DNA of 60,971 bases from an uncultured Ignavibacteriota bacterium (GCA_903884005.1 CAISDA010000046.1:1-60971), one strand, 5' to 3'. Counted from the stretch's first letter, positions 33,166 to 42,455 are shown. Notes: generated from the letters alone by a model not told the origin. Numbers and translations: made by a program.

Positions 33166-34506
33166 TTAGCGGCCGATGCGTCCTTTAATTTTTCCGCTCT
33201 TCATGAACCCGTCGTAGTGACGCATCAGCAAGTGCGATTCGATCTGCTGCAATGTATCGAGCGCCACACCGACGATGATCAGAAGGCTGGTGCCGCCGAA
33301 GAACGATGCGAAGCTCGAGGTCACGCCCAGGCGCACCATGAACGTGGGCAGTATGGCGATGATCGCAAGAAAGATGGAGCCGGGCAGCGTGATCTTCGTT
33401 AAAATATTGTCGATGAAATCAGCGGTGTTCTTGCCCGGGCGAATGCCCGGTATGAATCCGCCCTGCTTCTGCATGTTCTCCGAGACGTCCTTGGGATTGA
33501 ATGCGATCGCAGTGTAAAAGTACGTAAAGAACACGATGATCAGCGCATAAAAGAACGCATACGTGTATGACGTGTGGTCAAGGTAGCCCGAAATGGATCC
33601 GACAAATTCGCTTTCCGGGAAGAATGTCATGATCGTGCTCGGAATGAACATGATCGACTGCGCAAAGATGATGGGCATGACGCCGGCGGTGTTGACGCGC
33701 ATCGGAATGTATTGCGTGACGCCTCCGTAGACCTTGCGGCCCACGACCCGTTTGGCGTACTGCACCGGGATTCGCCTCGTGCCCTGCGTCACCATGATGA
33801 CGCCTGCAATGATCAGGAGCATGCCGGCCCAGATGATCAGTTCAATGATGATCGGGCGAGCGCCGGAGCTGACGATCTGGAACTCGTCGAGCATCGCGTG
33901 CGGGAACCGGGCAATGATGCCGATGAAGATGATGAGCGAGATACCGTTGCCGATGCCGCGATCGGTGATCTGTTCGCCGAGCCACATCATGAACATGGTA
34001 CCGGCGGTGAGAAAGATCACCGTGCTGAGCGTGAAGAAGACCCCAGCCACAGCTTCGGGCACGATGGGAACGCCGTTCGCATTCAGGCTCGACAGCCGCA
34101 CGCTCACTCCCCATGCCTGCATGAGGGAAATGACGACAGTGCCGTAGCGCGTGTATTGATTGATTTTCTTTCGGCCGTTCTCGCCTTCATGCTGCAGTTT
34201 CTGGAAGAACGGGACGACTGCGCCCAGGAGCTGAATTATAATAGAGGCGCTGATGTACGGCATGATGCCGAGCGCGAAGATCGCCGCATTCGAAAATGCA
34301 CCGCCGACGAACAAGTCATAGAGACCGAAGAGCGTATTCGACGATTGGTTGCGCATCGATTCTGCAAGCACGCCCGCATCCACACCCGGCACCGTCACAT
34401 GCGCGCCGAAGCGCACAATGATCAGGATGATTGCCGTAAAGACAAGCCGCTCACGGAGTTCTTTGATCTTAAAAATATTACGAATATTGTCGCTGAATGT
34501 GCTCAT
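33166..34506 (-). CDS. secY: Preprotein translocase subunit SecY
   Basis: The 446-residue protein is the channel subunit of the Sec translocon in the inner membrane, with about ten membrane helices. Typical segments are FSDNIRNIFKIKELRERLVF at the start, the plug region and IFALGIMPYISASIIIQLL, the KLQHEGENGRKKINQYTRY loop, GIGNGISLIIFIGI and GGFIPGIRPGKNTADFIDNI. It works with SecE, encoded at 60272-60454 in the same cluster, and exports the signal-peptide proteins seen elsewhere in the window. ATG 34506 is followed by map 24 nt downstream. Confidence 0.98.
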   Translation of the reverse strand: MSTFSDNIRNIFKIKELRERLVFTAIILIIVRFGAHVTVPGVDAGVLAESMRNQSSNTLFGLYDLFVGGAFSNAAIFALGIMPYISASIIIQLLGAVVPFFQKLQHEGENGRKKINQYTRYGTVVISLMQAWGVSVRLSSLNANGVPIVPEAVAGVFFTLSTVIFLTAGTMFMMWLGEQITDRGIGNGISLIIFIGIIARFPHAMLDEFQIVSSGARPIIIELIIWAGMLLIIAGVIMVTQGTRRIPVQYAKRVVGRKVYGGVTQYIPMRVNTAGVMPIIFAQSIMFIPSTIMTFFPESEFVGSISGYLDHTSYTYAFFYALIIVFFTYFYTAIAFNPKDVSENMQKQGGFIPGIRPGKNTADFIDNILTKITLPGSIFLAIIAILPTFMVRLGVTSSFASFFGGTSLLIIVGVALDTLQQIESHLLMRHYDGFMKSGKIKGRIGR

Positions 34507-34521
34507 GGAATAATTTCAGAG

Positions 34522-35004
34522 TTATTGTGCGGTTTCCGTTGAAACTTCTGTGACTGTGCCGCCCGCCGCCGTGATCTTCTCTACTGCGGATTTGCTGAAT
34601 TTATGCGCGGTCACATTGATCTTCGATTTCAATTCGCCGTTGCCCAGAATTTTCACGAGCGCCGTTTTTTTTGCGACCATGCCGGCGCTGTAGAGTGATT
34701 CGGGAGTGATCGCAGTGCCCGGTGTGAATTTTCCGTCGACGACCGCTTTTTCGAGCGATTCGACATTCACCACGGTGTATTCAACGCGGAATGGAGCCTT
34801 GAAGCCGAATTTCGGGATGCGGCGCGACAGGGGCATTTGGCCGCCTTCAAAACCGCGCTTGACGCCTGAACCCGAGCGCGAACCCTGGCCCTTATGGCCG
34901 CGGGTTGCCGTACCGCCGTGACCTGAACCCTGGCCGCGTCCGATACGTTTGACTTTATGAGTGGAACCTTTTGCCGGTTTAAGATTGCTTAAAATATCTG
35001 CCAT
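34522..35004 (-). CDS. rplO: Ribosomal protein L15
   Basis: The 160-residue L15 is a late-assembly protein of the large subunit. Its long basic loop is clear: LKPAKGSTHKVKRIGRGQGS, GHGGTATRGHKGQGSRSGSG and FEGGQMPLSRRIPKFGFK. ATG 35004 (MADILSNLKPA) is chosen, with AGGAAG 7 nt upstream; the open frame extends further upstream only through the rpmD overlap and has no family similarity. It precedes secY by 15 nt, in the normal spc order rpsE, rpmD, rplO, secY. Confidence 0.97.
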   Translation of the reverse strand: MADILSNLKPAKGSTHKVKRIGRGQGSGHGGTATRGHKGQGSRSGSGVKRGFEGGQMPLSRRIPKFGFKAPFRVEYTVVNVESLEKAVVDGKFTPGTAITPESLYSAGMVAKKTALVKILGNGELKSKINVTAHKFSKSAVEKITAAGGTVTEVSTETAQ

Positions 35005-35059
35005 GATAGAACTTCCTGTTGAACTGACGCTCCGGAAGGGGAGCTCGCTTGTGAATGAA

Positions 35060-35251
35060 TTACTTGACGTCTTCGACAACGACCAGATGGCGCACGAGAT
35101 TGATCATGCCGCGGATCTGCGGTGTGTCGTTGTGTACGACTGAATAGTTGGGACGACCCAAACCAAGCGCTTCGATAGTCGCTTTGTGTGATCTGAGCGT
35201 GTGAATGATGCTCTTCGTCTGGGTAATTTTGATTTTTTTCTGCGCCGCCAT
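35060..35251 (-). CDS. rpmD: Ribosomal protein L30
   Basis: The 63-residue L30 is a small alpha-beta protein of the large subunit. Family segments are KIKITQTKSIIHTLRSHKA and ALGLGRPNYSVVHNDTPQI, then GMINLVRHLVVVEDV. Its length is normal for bacterial L30. It stands between rpsE and rplO with gaps of 26 and 55 nt, the standard place. Ribosome site AAGGAAG is found before ATG 35251. Confidence 0.97.
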   Translation of the reverse strand: MAAQKKIKITQTKSIIHTLRSHKATIEALGLGRPNYSVVHNDTPQIRGMINLVRHLVVVEDVK

Positions 35252-35277
35252 GAGTGTACTTCCTTGGAAAAAAAACT

Positions 35278-35781
35278 TTAGTTTTGAAATAATTCTTGCA
35301 GCGAGATGCCGCGTGCCGCTGCGATCGTCTTCGGGTCACGGATGCTCATGAGCGCCGCCAATGTCGCTTTCACGACGTTGTGGGGATTGCTCGATCCCAT
35401 CTGTTTTGTCAACACATCCTTCACGCCGGCAGATTCAAGAATGGCGCGCACGCCGCCGCCTGCGATCAGGCCGGTTCCGGGGGAGGCAGGTTTCAGCATC
35501 ACCTTGCCGGCGCCGAACTTGCCGATCGCTTCGTGGGGAATGGTTCCGTTGACGATGGACACCTTGATGACGTTCTTCTTGGCATCGTCGACGCCTTTCG
35601 AGATCGCATCGGCAACTTCGTTTGCCTTACCGAGACCGAGGCCCACATGGCCGTTGCCGTCGCCGACAACAACGATAGCGTTAAAGCTGAAACGGCGTCC
35701 GCCCTTCACAACTTTCGCTACGCGGTTGATGTGAACCAGCTTGTCTTTTAAATCAAGATCGCTTGTTTTTATGCGTGCCAA
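35278..35781 (-). CDS. rpsE: Ribosomal protein S5
   Basis: The 167-residue S5 contributes to decoding accuracy in the small subunit. The S5 N-terminal domain ([38 protein letters not shown]) and C-terminal domain ([39 protein letters not shown]) are both clear. The start codon is TTG at 35781, preceded by GAGG; no ATG or GTG is available in frame before the conserved domain. It lies immediately downstream of a tRNA-Gln gene that interrupts the rplR-rpsE junction. Confidence 0.96.
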   Translation of the reverse strand: MARIKTSDLDLKDKLVHINRVAKVVKGGRRFSFNAIVVVGDGNGHVGLGLGKANEVADAISKGVDDAKKNVIKVSIVNGTIPHEAIGKFGAGKVMLKPASPGTGLIAGGGVRAILESAGVKDVLTKQMGSSNPHNVVKATLAALMSIRDPKTIAAARGISLQELFQN

Positions 35782-35864
35782 CGTGGTACCTCGTTTTATA
35801 GAAAGTTAATAATGTGTCACATCCGTCGAACCGCCAGTGGAAAGCCCCGGCTCGACATGGTTTG

Positions 35865-35935
35865 CTGTCGGGAGAGGAGTCGAACCTCTACAGACGCCTC
35901 CAAAGGGCGTTGTCCTGCCATTAGACGACCCGACA
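35865..35935 (-). tRNA. tRNA-Gln (anticodon TTG)
   Basis: The minus strand folds as a tRNA: acceptor TGTCGGG/CCCGACA, D arm GTC..GAC, anticodon stem ACGCC/GGCGT with loop CTTTGGA (anticodon TTG), T arm AGAGG-TTCGACT-CCTCT, discriminator G. CCA is not encoded. It lies inside the spc ribosomal protein operon between rplR and rpsE, same strand, an unusual place. An 8-bp hairpin lies just upstream (35941-35961). Confidence 0.95.
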
Positions 35936-35940
35936 ATAGG

Positions 35941-35961
35941 GCGTCATCAGACAGATGACGC
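35941..35961 (-). other. 8-bp hairpin next to the tRNA-Gln gene
   Basis: GCGTCATC (35941-35948), AGACA loop, GATGACGC (35954-35961), between the rplR stop and the 5' end of tRNA-Gln. It may mark an RNA-processing point that separates the tRNA from the mRNA. Confidence 0.5.
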
Positions 35962-35973
35962 TCAGAGAGGGCA

Positions 35974-36342
35974 TCAGAATTTCAAACCGCCTGCGCGCAC
36001 AGCATCGGCGAAGGCTTTCACGCGGCCGTGGTAGAGCAGGCCGTTTCTGTCGAAGACAACAGTGGTAATATTTTTTTCGGCCGCCTTTTGTGCGAGCAGT
36101 TTTCCGAGCATCACACCCTTTTCGGTCTTGTTCTTTGCCCCGACAACCGCGGACTTATCGGTCTTGCCGATCGAAGCGACGGCGACCAGTGTCACGCCGT
36201 TCACGTCGTCGATGATCTGTCCGTAAATTTCGGAAAGGCTCCGATAGACCGTCAAGCGCGGACGCTCCGGCGTACCGAAGATCTTTTTGCGGATGTGAGC
36301 CTTGATTTTAGCCCGGCGTATTGTTGTGCTTTTGTTAATCAT
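35974..36342 (-). CDS. rplR: Ribosomal protein L18
   Basis: The 122-residue L18 binds 5S rRNA in the central protuberance of the large subunit. It has the expected basic start (STTIRRAKIKAHIRKKIFGT), PERPRLTVYRSLSEIYGQII and VVFDRNGLLYHGRVKAFADA with the end VRAGGLKF. Length is standard. ATG 36342 lies 88 nt after rplF. Downstream, a hairpin and a tRNA-Gln gene come before rpsE, where bacteria usually have only a few bases. Confidence 0.97.
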   Translation of the reverse strand: MINKSTTIRRAKIKAHIRKKIFGTPERPRLTVYRSLSEIYGQIIDDVNGVTLVAVASIGKTDKSAVVGAKNKTEKGVMLGKLLAQKAAEKNITTVVFDRNGLLYHGRVKAFADAVRAGGLKF

Positions 36343-36430
36343 ACGATTTTACCGATTCCTTCGCGTGCGCCCGTTCATTCGTTAAACCATCTTAGCGGTG
36401 AGCGGACGGCGCTCTCAACGATGAATTCAA

Positions 36431-36976
36431 TTATTTACCGCCAGCCGCCGTTTTACCGGCTTTACGGCGAATGACTTCCCCTTCATACTTCACGCCTTTT
36501 CCCTTATAGGGTTCGGGCGGACGCAGGGAGCGGATTTTTGCAGACACAAGCCCGACCAGCTGCCGGTCGATGCCGGAGATGATGATGGATGTCTGTGTCG
36601 GGGCTTCCACCTTGATGCCGTCCGGTGCGCGGAAGACGATCGGGTGCGAGAAGCCGAGTGCCAGCTGCAGCACTTTTTCCTTGATTTCGGCGCGGTAACC
36701 GACGCCGACGAGTTCCAATTTGCGCGTGAAACCATCGGTCACACCTTTCACCATATTGGCGATAAGGGCGCGGGTCAAACCGTGCAGCGACCGGTTGAGC
36801 GCCACATCGTTGTGGCGTGTGCAAAGAATTTCCTCACCCGTCACGGCGACCGTGATGTTCGGATGCACGGCGGCTTTCAATTCGCCTTTCGGACCGGTGA
36901 CAGTGATGTAACCGCCGCCGATTTGTATTTTCACTCCCTTGGGAACCGGGATTGGCTTTTTTCCAATACGGGACAC
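36431..36976 (-). CDS. rplF: Ribosomal protein L6
   Basis: The 181-residue L6 lies near the factor-binding centre of the large subunit and consists of two similar domains. It starts SRIGKKPIPVPKGVKIQIG and has LVGVGYRAEIKEKVLQLAL, GFSHPIVFRAPDGIKVEAP and the end region SLRPPEPYKGKGVKYEGEV. The true start is GTG at 36976: GAAGGAG stands 6 nt upstream, while the in-frame TTG at 36991 lies within that ribosome site. It follows rpsH and precedes rplR. Confidence 0.96.
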   Translation of the reverse strand: MSRIGKKPIPVPKGVKIQIGGGYITVTGPKGELKAAVHPNITVAVTGEEILCTRHNDVALNRSLHGLTRALIANMVKGVTDGFTRKLELVGVGYRAEIKEKVLQLALGFSHPIVFRAPDGIKVEAPTQTSIIISGIDRQLVGLVSAKIRSLRPPEPYKGKGVKYEGEVIRRKAGKTAAGGK

Positions 36977-37066
36977 GAGTTGCTCCTTCAATCTTTAAGT
37001 TCGTTCTTCACCGCAGCTTTTTTTATGAAACGTCTGTGAGCCGCGGAAAAAAGGTTCGTACCACAC

Positions 37067-37462
37067 TTACCACACGTAGCAGACAATTTCGCCGCCGACA
37101 TTTTCCTTGCGCGCCTGCTTGTTGGTCATCAGCCCTTTGGAGGTGGAGATGATCGCGATGCCAAGGCCGTTCTGCACGCGCGGCAGGTCTTCGGCCGCCT
37201 TGTACTGCCGGAGACCGGGGCTGCTTACGCGGCGGATGCCCGAGAGGACGATCTTTCCATCATGGTACTTCAAGCTGATGCGAATGATGCCCTGCTTGTT
37301 GTCTTCGACGACGGTATAACCGTCAAAAAATTTCTGTTCGGTAAGAATGCGCGTCAATTCTTTTTTGATGCTCGACGCAGGCACGTCCACCTTTTTGTGT
37401 TTGGCACGCGCCGCATTACGCACGCGCGTCAAGTAATCAGCGATGGGATCTGTTTTAGACAT
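37067..37462 (-). CDS. rpsH: Ribosomal protein S8
   Basis: The 131-residue S8 binds the central domain of 16S rRNA. Family marks are [39 protein letters not shown] and the C-terminal [20 protein letters not shown] with the end VCYVW. Length is normal. In many bacteria S8 represses the spc operon by binding mRNA near rplE; no matching element could be recognised here by eye. ATG 37462 lies 45 nt after rpsN. Confidence 0.98.
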   Translation of the reverse strand: MSKTDPIADYLTRVRNAARAKHKKVDVPASSIKKELTRILTEQKFFDGYTVVEDNKQGIIRISLKYHDGKIVLSGIRRVSSPGLRQYKAAEDLPRVQNGLGIAIISTSKGLMTNKQARKENVGGEIVCYVW

Positions 37463-37507
37463 CTACAAAGTTCTCCTGAAAAATTACATTCCATGTGACT
37501 GGAAACG

Positions 37508-37777
37508 TTACCAACTTGCCTTAATGACTCCGGGAATTTTTCCTTCGAGCGCCATTTCGCGGAACGCGATGCGGGACATGCCGAACTTCCGCAGATACGC
37601 GCGCGAACGGCCGCTGATCTTGCAGCGGTTATGCAATCGCACCGGATTGCTGTCGCGCGGCAGTTTGCGCAGCGCTTCATAATCGCCTTTTTCTTTCAAT
37701 TCTTTGCGGAGCGCCGCATATTTTGCGACCATCTGCTGACGCCGCACTTCACGTGCAACTGAACTAGTTTTTGCCAT
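37508..37777 (-). CDS. rpsN: Ribosomal protein S14, zinc-free form
   Basis: The 89-residue S14 of the small-subunit head is the long, cysteine-minus type: it lacks the CxxC pairs of the short zinc form and has [40 protein letters not shown] and [19 protein letters not shown]. Other proteins here (S4, L33, L36) are the zinc-dependent forms, so the set is mixed, as in Bacteroidota. It lies 25 nt after rplE in the order rplE, rpsN, rpsH, rplF. Confidence 0.98.
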   Translation of the reverse strand: MAKTSSVAREVRRQQMVAKYAALRKELKEKGDYEALRKLPRDSNPVRLHNRCKISGRSRAYLRKFGMSRIAFREMALEGKIPGVIKASW

Positions 37778-37802
37778 TCCAGATTCCTTTTACCGATTCG
37801 GC

Positions 37803-38462
37803 TTATTTGGTTTTAGAAACTTCTTCACGCTTGACGAAGGGCATGCCGAAATTTTTCAGCAGTTCCATTGCTTCAAGATCAGTTTTTGCTGTGGTCACGA
37901 ACGTGACATCCATACCGGTGACGCGAGTAACTTTGTCCGCATCGATCTCGCGGAAGATGACCTGCTCTTTGATGCCGAGCGTATAGTTGCCGCGTCCGTC
38001 GAAGGAGCGGTCGGATACGCCGCGGAAGTCGCGGATCTGGGGCATCGCGATCGTCACGAGGCGGTCCAGAAATTCATACATCATTTTGCCGCGCAGCGTC
38101 ACGCGTGCGCCGATGGCGATGTTTTCGCGCAGCTTGAAATTTGAGATGGCCTTCTTTGATTTCGTGATCGCCGCTTTTTGTCCCGTGATCTGTTCGATCT
38201 CTTTCACGGCCGTTTCGAGCAGTTTGGCGTCCTGTGTGGCTTCGCCGACACCGACGTTGATCGCGATCTTTTCGAGTTTCGGCACCTGCATGACGCTCTT
38301 GTATTGGAAGCGTTTCATGAGTGCAGGAACGATCTCTGTTTTATACTTGCCGGCCAGGCGTGCAGGCACACCTGCATCGCGCGAGATTTTGCCCTTCGCT
38401 TCTTTGGGCTCGGCCTGTTTTGCTTTGCCTTCAGTTTTTTTCGGTTTCGTTTCTTTTGCCAT
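37803..38462 (-). CDS. rplE: Ribosomal protein L5 with an N-terminal charged extension
   Basis: The 219-residue L5 binds 5S rRNA and contacts the P-site tRNA. The family core begins near residue 36 ([20 protein letters not shown]) and continues with [40 protein letters not shown] and the end [19 protein letters not shown]. Usual length is about 180, so the first 35 residues ([20 protein letters not shown]..) are extra, rich in Lys, Glu and Ala. ATG 38462 is the best start; an internal Met at the normal family position is lacking, which supports the extension being translated. Confidence 0.95.
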   Translation of the reverse strand: MAKETKPKKTEGKAKQAEPKEAKGKISRDAGVPARLAGKYKTEIVPALMKRFQYKSVMQVPKLEKIAINVGVGEATQDAKLLETAVKEIEQITGQKAAITKSKKAISNFKLRENIAIGARVTLRGKMMYEFLDRLVTIAMPQIRDFRGVSDRSFDGRGNYTLGIKEQVIFREIDADKVTRVTGMDVTFVTTAKTDLEAMELLKNFGMPFVKREEVSKTK

Positions 38463-38513
38463 TGTCACTTTCTTTCACTCTGATGTTACGTTCGTCGCGT
38501 AACGCCGTGGTTG

Positions 38514-38837
38514 TTAGAACATATCGCCGCTTTTGCGGGACACGCGCATGACTTTCTTTTTTCCTGTAGAGGCATCTTTGGTGCGGGCGTAGCCGACACG
38601 TGTCGCTTTGCCTGTCTTCGGATCCCTCACCATGACATTGGACGAGTGGATCGAGGCTTCCTTCTGCACCACGCCGCCTTGCGGGTTGGTCTGGGTGGGG
38701 CGCGTGTGGCGTTTGATCAGGTTGACGCCTTCGACGATAACACGGTTGGTCACCGGGAAGACCTTCAACACTTTGCCTTCTTTGCCTTTCGCGTTGCCGG
38801 CGACGACCACTACAAAATCATTTTTACGGACGTGCAT
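38514..38837 (-). CDS. rplX: Ribosomal protein L24
   Basis: The 107-residue L24 is an early-assembly protein of the large subunit near the tunnel exit. It has the KOW motif at the start ([39 protein letters not shown]) and the conserved [39 protein letters not shown] segments. Length is normal. It follows rplN by 18 nt and precedes rplE. ATG 38837 has GAAAG upstream as a weak ribosome site. Confidence 0.98.
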   Translation of the reverse strand: MHVRKNDFVVVVAGNAKGKEGKVLKVFPVTNRVIVEGVNLIKRHTRPTQTNPQGGVVQKEASIHSSNVMVRDPKTGKATRVGYARTKDASTGKKKVMRVSRKSGDMF

Positions 38838-38855
38838 AAGTTTGCTTTCAGTAAG

Positions 38856-39224
38856 TTATAACACTTCGGGTGCAAGAGAGACGATTTTCATGTACTGTTT
38901 TTCGCGCAGTTCGCGCGCCACGGGTCCGAAGATGCGTGTTCCGCGGGGTTCGCCCTGCGTATTGAGCAGCACTACGGCATTCTCGTCGAAGCGGATGAAC
39001 GACCCGTCCTTGCGGCCGATCTCCTTCTTCGTGCGCACCACGACGGCGCGCGACACTTCGCCTTTTTTAACGCCTGCCCCGGGGATGGCGCTCTTCACAG
39101 AGACCACCACAAGGTCGCCGACGCCGGCATAGCGACGATCGTGTCCGCCGAGCACGCGGATGCATCGCACTTTTTTTGCGCCGGAATTATCGGCGACAAC
39201 TAAATTTGTTTCTTCTTGAATCAT
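38856..39224 (-). CDS. rplN: Ribosomal protein L14
   Basis: The 122-residue L14 lies at the subunit interface of the large subunit. It is highly conserved: [60 protein letters not shown] and the end [22 protein letters not shown] 39224 is chosen because GGAG lies 6 nt upstream and 122 residues is the exact family length; the open frame extends 17 codons further without similarity. It opens the classical spc group after rpsQ. Confidence 0.98.
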   Translation of the reverse strand: MIQEETNLVVADNSGAKKVRCIRVLGGHDRRYAGVGDLVVVSVKSAIPGAGVKKGEVSRAVVVRTKKEIGRKDGSFIRFDENAVVLLNTQGEPRGTRIFGPVARELREKQYMKIVSLAPEVL

Positions 39225-39255
39225 GACAATCTCCAGGTCAATGTGCCTCAGCGGC

Positions 39256-39516
39256 TTATTTCGCTTTGGTGACAATTTCCACTAAGCGCCATCGTTTCAG
39301 CTTCGACAGCGGACGCGTTTCCATAATTTTCACGGTATCGCCCACACCGGCCTGATTTTCCTCATCGTGCGCCATCAAGCGGGTGGTGCGTTTGAAATAT
39401 TTTTTATACAGGGGGTGCGGCAAGCTGCGATCGATCGCAATGACGATGCTTTTGTTCATCTTGGTGCTGATGACTTTACCGATGCGTGTTTTGCGCCGCG
39501 TGGTTCGAGTTTCCAT
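39256..39516 (-). CDS. rpsQ: Ribosomal protein S17
   Basis: The 86-residue S17 is an OB-fold protein that binds the 5' domain of 16S rRNA. Marks are [40 protein letters not shown] and the end [21 protein letters not shown] 39516 is preferred, with GAAGAG upstream; a TTG seven codons earlier is possible but adds nothing conserved. It is the last gene of the S10 group (rplP, rpmC, rpsQ) and lies 31 nt before rplN. Confidence 0.97.
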   Translation of the reverse strand: METRTTRRKTRIGKVISTKMNKSIVIAIDRSLPHPLYKKYFKRTTRLMAHDEENQAGVGDTVKIMETRPLSKLKRWRLVEIVTKAK

Positions 39517-39540
39517 TGTCTCTTCGCTCTCCAACAAAAA

Positions 39541-39756
39541 TTATGACTTAGGTGCCGCAGTGGCGTTCAACGCGCGTTCGCGTTGAATTGTTTTTGCGCG
39601 CGCAATTTCCTTGCGCAGGTTGCCAAATTTCGCAACATCCGTGACTTGAGTGGTAGCTTTTTGAAATTTCAAGTTGGCCAACTCTTCCTGATTGTCGGCG
39701 ACTTTCTTGACCAACTCCGCTTCAGTAAGCGCTCGTAATTCGTGAGGTTTGTTCAT
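39541..39756 (-). CDS. rpmC: Ribosomal protein L29
   Basis: The 71-residue L29 is a two-helix hairpin protein at the tunnel exit where trigger factor and SRP dock. The typical segments are HELRALTEAELVKKVADNQE, ELANLKFQKATTQVTDVAKF and GNLRKEIARAKTIQRERA. ATG 39756 follows a GGTGA ribosome site; an in-frame GTG at 39765 is inside that site. It stands between rplP (17-nt gap) and rpsQ in the usual order. Confidence 0.96.
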   Translation of the reverse strand: MNKPHELRALTEAELVKKVADNQEELANLKFQKATTQVTDVAKFGNLRKEIARAKTIQRERALNATAAPKS

Positions 39757-39773
39757 TCTCTTCACCGTTGTGT

Positions 39774-40196
39774 TTAGTGCGCGTCGTAATCGATGCGCGT
39801 GACAAATTTTGTCTTGATCGGAAGTTTATGCGCAGCAAGCGTGAGGGCTTCCTGGGCGACGTCTTTCGTCACGCCGCCGATTTCGAACATAATGCGTCCC
39901 GGCTTCACAACCGACACCCAAAATTCCGGACTGCCCTTGCCGCTGCCCATGCGTGTTTCCGCCGGCTTCTTCGTGACGGGCTTATCGGGGAAAATGCGGA
40001 TCCACACTTTTCCTTCGCGTTTCATCATACGTGTGAGCGCGACGCGCGCGGCTTCGATCTGCCGAGCCGTGATCCACGCCGGTTCCATGGCCTTCAGTCC
40101 GAAATCGCCGAACGCAACCTGTGCGCCGCGTGTGGCATTGCCGGTCATTCTGCCCCGTTGTGCTTTTCGGTATTTTACTCTCTTTGGCATTAACAT
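39774..40196 (-). CDS. rplP: Ribosomal protein L16
   Basis: The 140-residue L16 helps position A-site tRNA in the large subunit. It is well conserved: [58 protein letters not shown] and [22 protein letters not shown] 40196 gives the usual MLMPKR start; a second in-frame ATG two codons later is possible. It follows rpsC by 60 nt in the S10 group. Length fits the family (136-144). Confidence 0.98.
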   Translation of the reverse strand: MLMPKRVKYRKAQRGRMTGNATRGAQVAFGDFGLKAMEPAWITARQIEAARVALTRMMKREGKVWIRIFPDKPVTKKPAETRMGSGKGSPEFWVSVVKPGRIMFEIGGVTKDVAQEALTLAAHKLPIKTKFVTRIDYDAH

Positions 40197-40256
40197 GATG
40201 TCACAACTCCGATTTCGCTATAGTATCGATTCAATAATAATCTTAGTCCCGGCGGC

Positions 40257-40889
40257 TTATAAATGTCCGAGCACTTCGCCCTTGCAGATCCAGACCTTGA
40301 CGCCGATCTTGCCGTAGATCGTTTTCGCTTCGGCAAGCGCGTAGTCGATATCCGCACGGAGTGTGTGCAGAGGGATACGGCCTTCTTTATACTGTTCGCG
40401 CCGCGCCATTTCGGCTCCGCCGAGACGGCCCGAGCACATCACGCGAACGCCTTCGGCGCCCATGCGCATGCTCGCGGTGATCGCCTGCTTCATGGCCCGG
40501 CGGAACGCGATGCGTCCTTCCAACTGCGATGCGATATTTTCCGCGACAAGGAAGGCGTCTAATTCCGGACGTTTGATTTCGCTGATCAGGATCTTCACTT
40601 CTTTGTTGGTGATCTTCTTCAATTCTTCTTCGAGCTGCGAAATTTCCTTACCGCTCTTACCGATCACGATTCCGGGACGGGAGGTATGAATGGTGATGCG
40701 CGCATTCTTCGGGGTCCGTTCGATCACGATCTTCGACACGCCCGCTTTTTTCAAGCGGTTGCGCAAATAGTTGCGAATCATCACATCTTCATTTAATTTT
40801 GCCGCAAAACCCTTTTCGTCGTACCAATTCGAATCCCAGGTTTTGATGACTCCCAACCGAAATCCTACCGGATGTGTTTTTTGTCCCAA
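40257..40889 (-). CDS. rpsC: Ribosomal protein S3
   Basis: The 210-residue S3 lies at the mRNA entry tunnel and has helicase activity there. The KH domain ([40 protein letters not shown]) and C-terminal domain ([40 protein letters not shown]) are clear. The start is TTG at 40889, 6 nt after a perfect AGGAG; the conserved [13 protein letters not shown] begins directly after it, so no other start is possible. It lies between rplV and rplP. Confidence 0.97.
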   Translation of the reverse strand: MGQKTHPVGFRLGVIKTWDSNWYDEKGFAAKLNEDVMIRNYLRNRLKKAGVSKIVIERTPKNARITIHTSRPGIVIGKSGKEISQLEEELKKITNKEVKILISEIKRPELDAFLVAENIASQLEGRIAFRRAMKQAITASMRMGAEGVRVMCSGRLGGAEMARREQYKEGRIPLHTLRADIDYALAEAKTIYGKIGVKVWICKGEVLGHL

Positions 40890-40929
40890 AGCGAACTCCT
40901 AATGCCTGTTGTTGTGTGCGATTCTAATG

Positions 40930-41280
40930 TTATTTTTCGTCGCGTTGCGCTACCACGATTGTGACGTGGTTTGACCGTTTAATCATTCTATAGGCCCGAC
41001 CCATCGGCGCGGGTAAAATGCGCTTCATCGAGGGACCTTCGTTCACATAGCACTCTTTCACAAACATATTGTCCACATCCACGCGTCCGGTGTGATCCTT
41101 GTTCTGCAGGTTCGAGATCGCCGAGCGCAGCGTTTGTTCCGCCGTGCGGGATGCATGTTTGGGCTGAAAGTGAAGCAGCGTCAGTGCTTCTCCGACTTTC
41201 TTTCCTCGAATCATATCGATCACAAGCCGCATTTTACGCGGTGATGTCAATTCGTACCGTTTTATTGCTCGTGCTTCCAT
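40930..41280 (-). CDS. rplV: Ribosomal protein L22
   Basis: The 116-residue L22 lines the peptide exit tunnel with its long beta-hairpin loop, a macrolide-resistance site. Segments: IKRYELTSPRKMRLVIDMIR, GKKVGEALTLLHFQPKHAS, VKECYVNEGPSMKRILPAPM and GRAYRMIKRSNHVTIVVAQ. The tunnel loop (GPSMKRILPAPMGRA) is of normal length and lacks insertions. ATG 41280 lies 30 nt after rpsS, in the order rpsS, rplV, rpsC. Confidence 0.98.
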   Translation of the reverse strand: MEARAIKRYELTSPRKMRLVIDMIRGKKVGEALTLLHFQPKHASRTAEQTLRSAISNLQNKDHTGRVDVDNMFVKECYVNEGPSMKRILPAPMGRAYRMIKRSNHVTIVVAQRDEK

Positions 41281-41310
41281 GTCTTGACTCCAAAATTCAG
41301 AATTGTATTA

Positions 41311-41586
41311 TCACGCCGATTCAGACCTGACACCGGGATGGCCTCGGAAGATGCGTGTCGGGGAAAACTCGCCTAACTTATGTCCGACCATCGCCTCCTG
41401 CACATACACCGGGATGAACTTGTTTCCGTTGTGCACGGCGAACGTGTGCCCGACAAAATCCGGAGTAATCGTAGAAGACCGCGACCAGGTTTTTATGACT
41501 TGTTTCTTGTTCGTCTTGTTCAGGGCTTCTACCTTGTTCATCAATTTTTCGTCGATGAAAGGACCTTTTTTTAATGATCTGCTCAT
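41311..41586 (-). CDS. rpsS: Ribosomal protein S19
   Basis: The 91-residue S19 lies in the head of the small subunit and pairs with S13. It has [40 protein letters not shown] and [20 protein letters not shown] with the end [12 protein letters not shown]. Length is standard. ATG 41586 comes 6 nt after the rplB stop, the tightest junction in this group, suggesting coupled translation of L2 and S19. Confidence 0.98.
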   Translation of the reverse strand: MSRSLKKGPFIDEKLMNKVEALNKTNKKQVIKTWSRSSTITPDFVGHTFAVHNGNKFIPVYVQEAMVGHKLGEFSPTRIFRGHPGVRSESA

Positions 41587-41592
41587 AGTCTA

Positions 41593-42417
41593 TTACTTCC
41601 GTCGTTTAACAATGTATTTGCTTGACTCTTTTTTGTGTTTGCGTGTCTTCAAGCCTTTGGCTTTTTGACCCCAGGGAGAGACGGGATGCCCGCCGCCCGA
41701 TGTTTTGCCTTCGCCGCCGCCCATCGGATGATCGACGGGGTTCATTGCGACGCCGCGGACGTGCGGACGAACGCCGAGCCAGATTGAGCGGCCGGCTTTG
41801 CCGAGCGAAATTTTTTCATGGTCGCCGTTGCCAAGAACGCCGATGGTCGCGTAACACATTGCGCGCATGTTGCGGGTTTCACCCGAGGGCAGTTTCACGA
41901 GGACGAAATCGCCCTCTTTGGCCTGCACCATGCAGAAGTTGCCTGCCGAACGCGCGATCTGTCCGCCCTTGCCTTCTTTCATTTCGAGATTGTGCACCTG
42001 CGTGTTCACAGGAATAAATTTCAGTGGCAGCGCATTGCCGATCTTGACTTCGACATCCGGACCCGCGGCGACTTTTTCCTTCACCTTCAGGCCTTCGGGA
42101 GCGAGGATGTAGCGCTTCTCTCCGTCGGGATACACGATCAGGGCGATGTAGCACGAACGGTTCGGATCGTATTGGATCGAGTCGACCGTTCCTTCAATGC
42201 CGCGTTTGTCGCGCTTGAAATCGATGATGCGGTACCGGCGCTTGTGTCCGCCGCCGCGATGGCGCGATGTGACGCGGCCATAACTGTTGCGTCCGCCGCT
42301 CTTGCTGATTGGTCCCAGCAGCGATTTTTCAGGCGTCGACTTGGTAATTTCCTCGAACGTTGCAACCGAATAGTATCGGGTTGCAGGTGTATTCGGTTTT
42401 AATTTTCGTAATGCCAT
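41593..42417 (-). CDS. rplB: Ribosomal protein L2
   Basis: The 274-residue L2 is needed for subunit joining and peptidyl transfer. Conserved segments are [60 protein letters not shown] and the C-terminal [20 protein letters not shown] with [12 protein letters not shown], which includes the functionally vital His. Length is typical. It lies between rplW (38-nt gap) and rpsS, in the usual order rplC, rplD, rplW, rplB. Confidence 0.98.
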   Translation of the reverse strand: MALRKLKPNTPATRYYSVATFEEITKSTPEKSLLGPISKSGGRNSYGRVTSRHRGGGHKRRYRIIDFKRDKRGIEGTVDSIQYDPNRSCYIALIVYPDGEKRYILAPEGLKVKEKVAAGPDVEVKIGNALPLKFIPVNTQVHNLEMKEGKGGQIARSAGNFCMVQAKEGDFVLVKLPSGETRNMRAMCYATIGVLGNGDHEKISLGKAGRSIWLGVRPHVRGVAMNPVDHPMGGGEGKTSGGGHPVSPWGQKAKGLKTRKHKKESSKYIVKRRK

Positions 42418-42455
42418 ATCTATCTCAATGTGTTGTGTGAACCCTGAGGTTCAGA

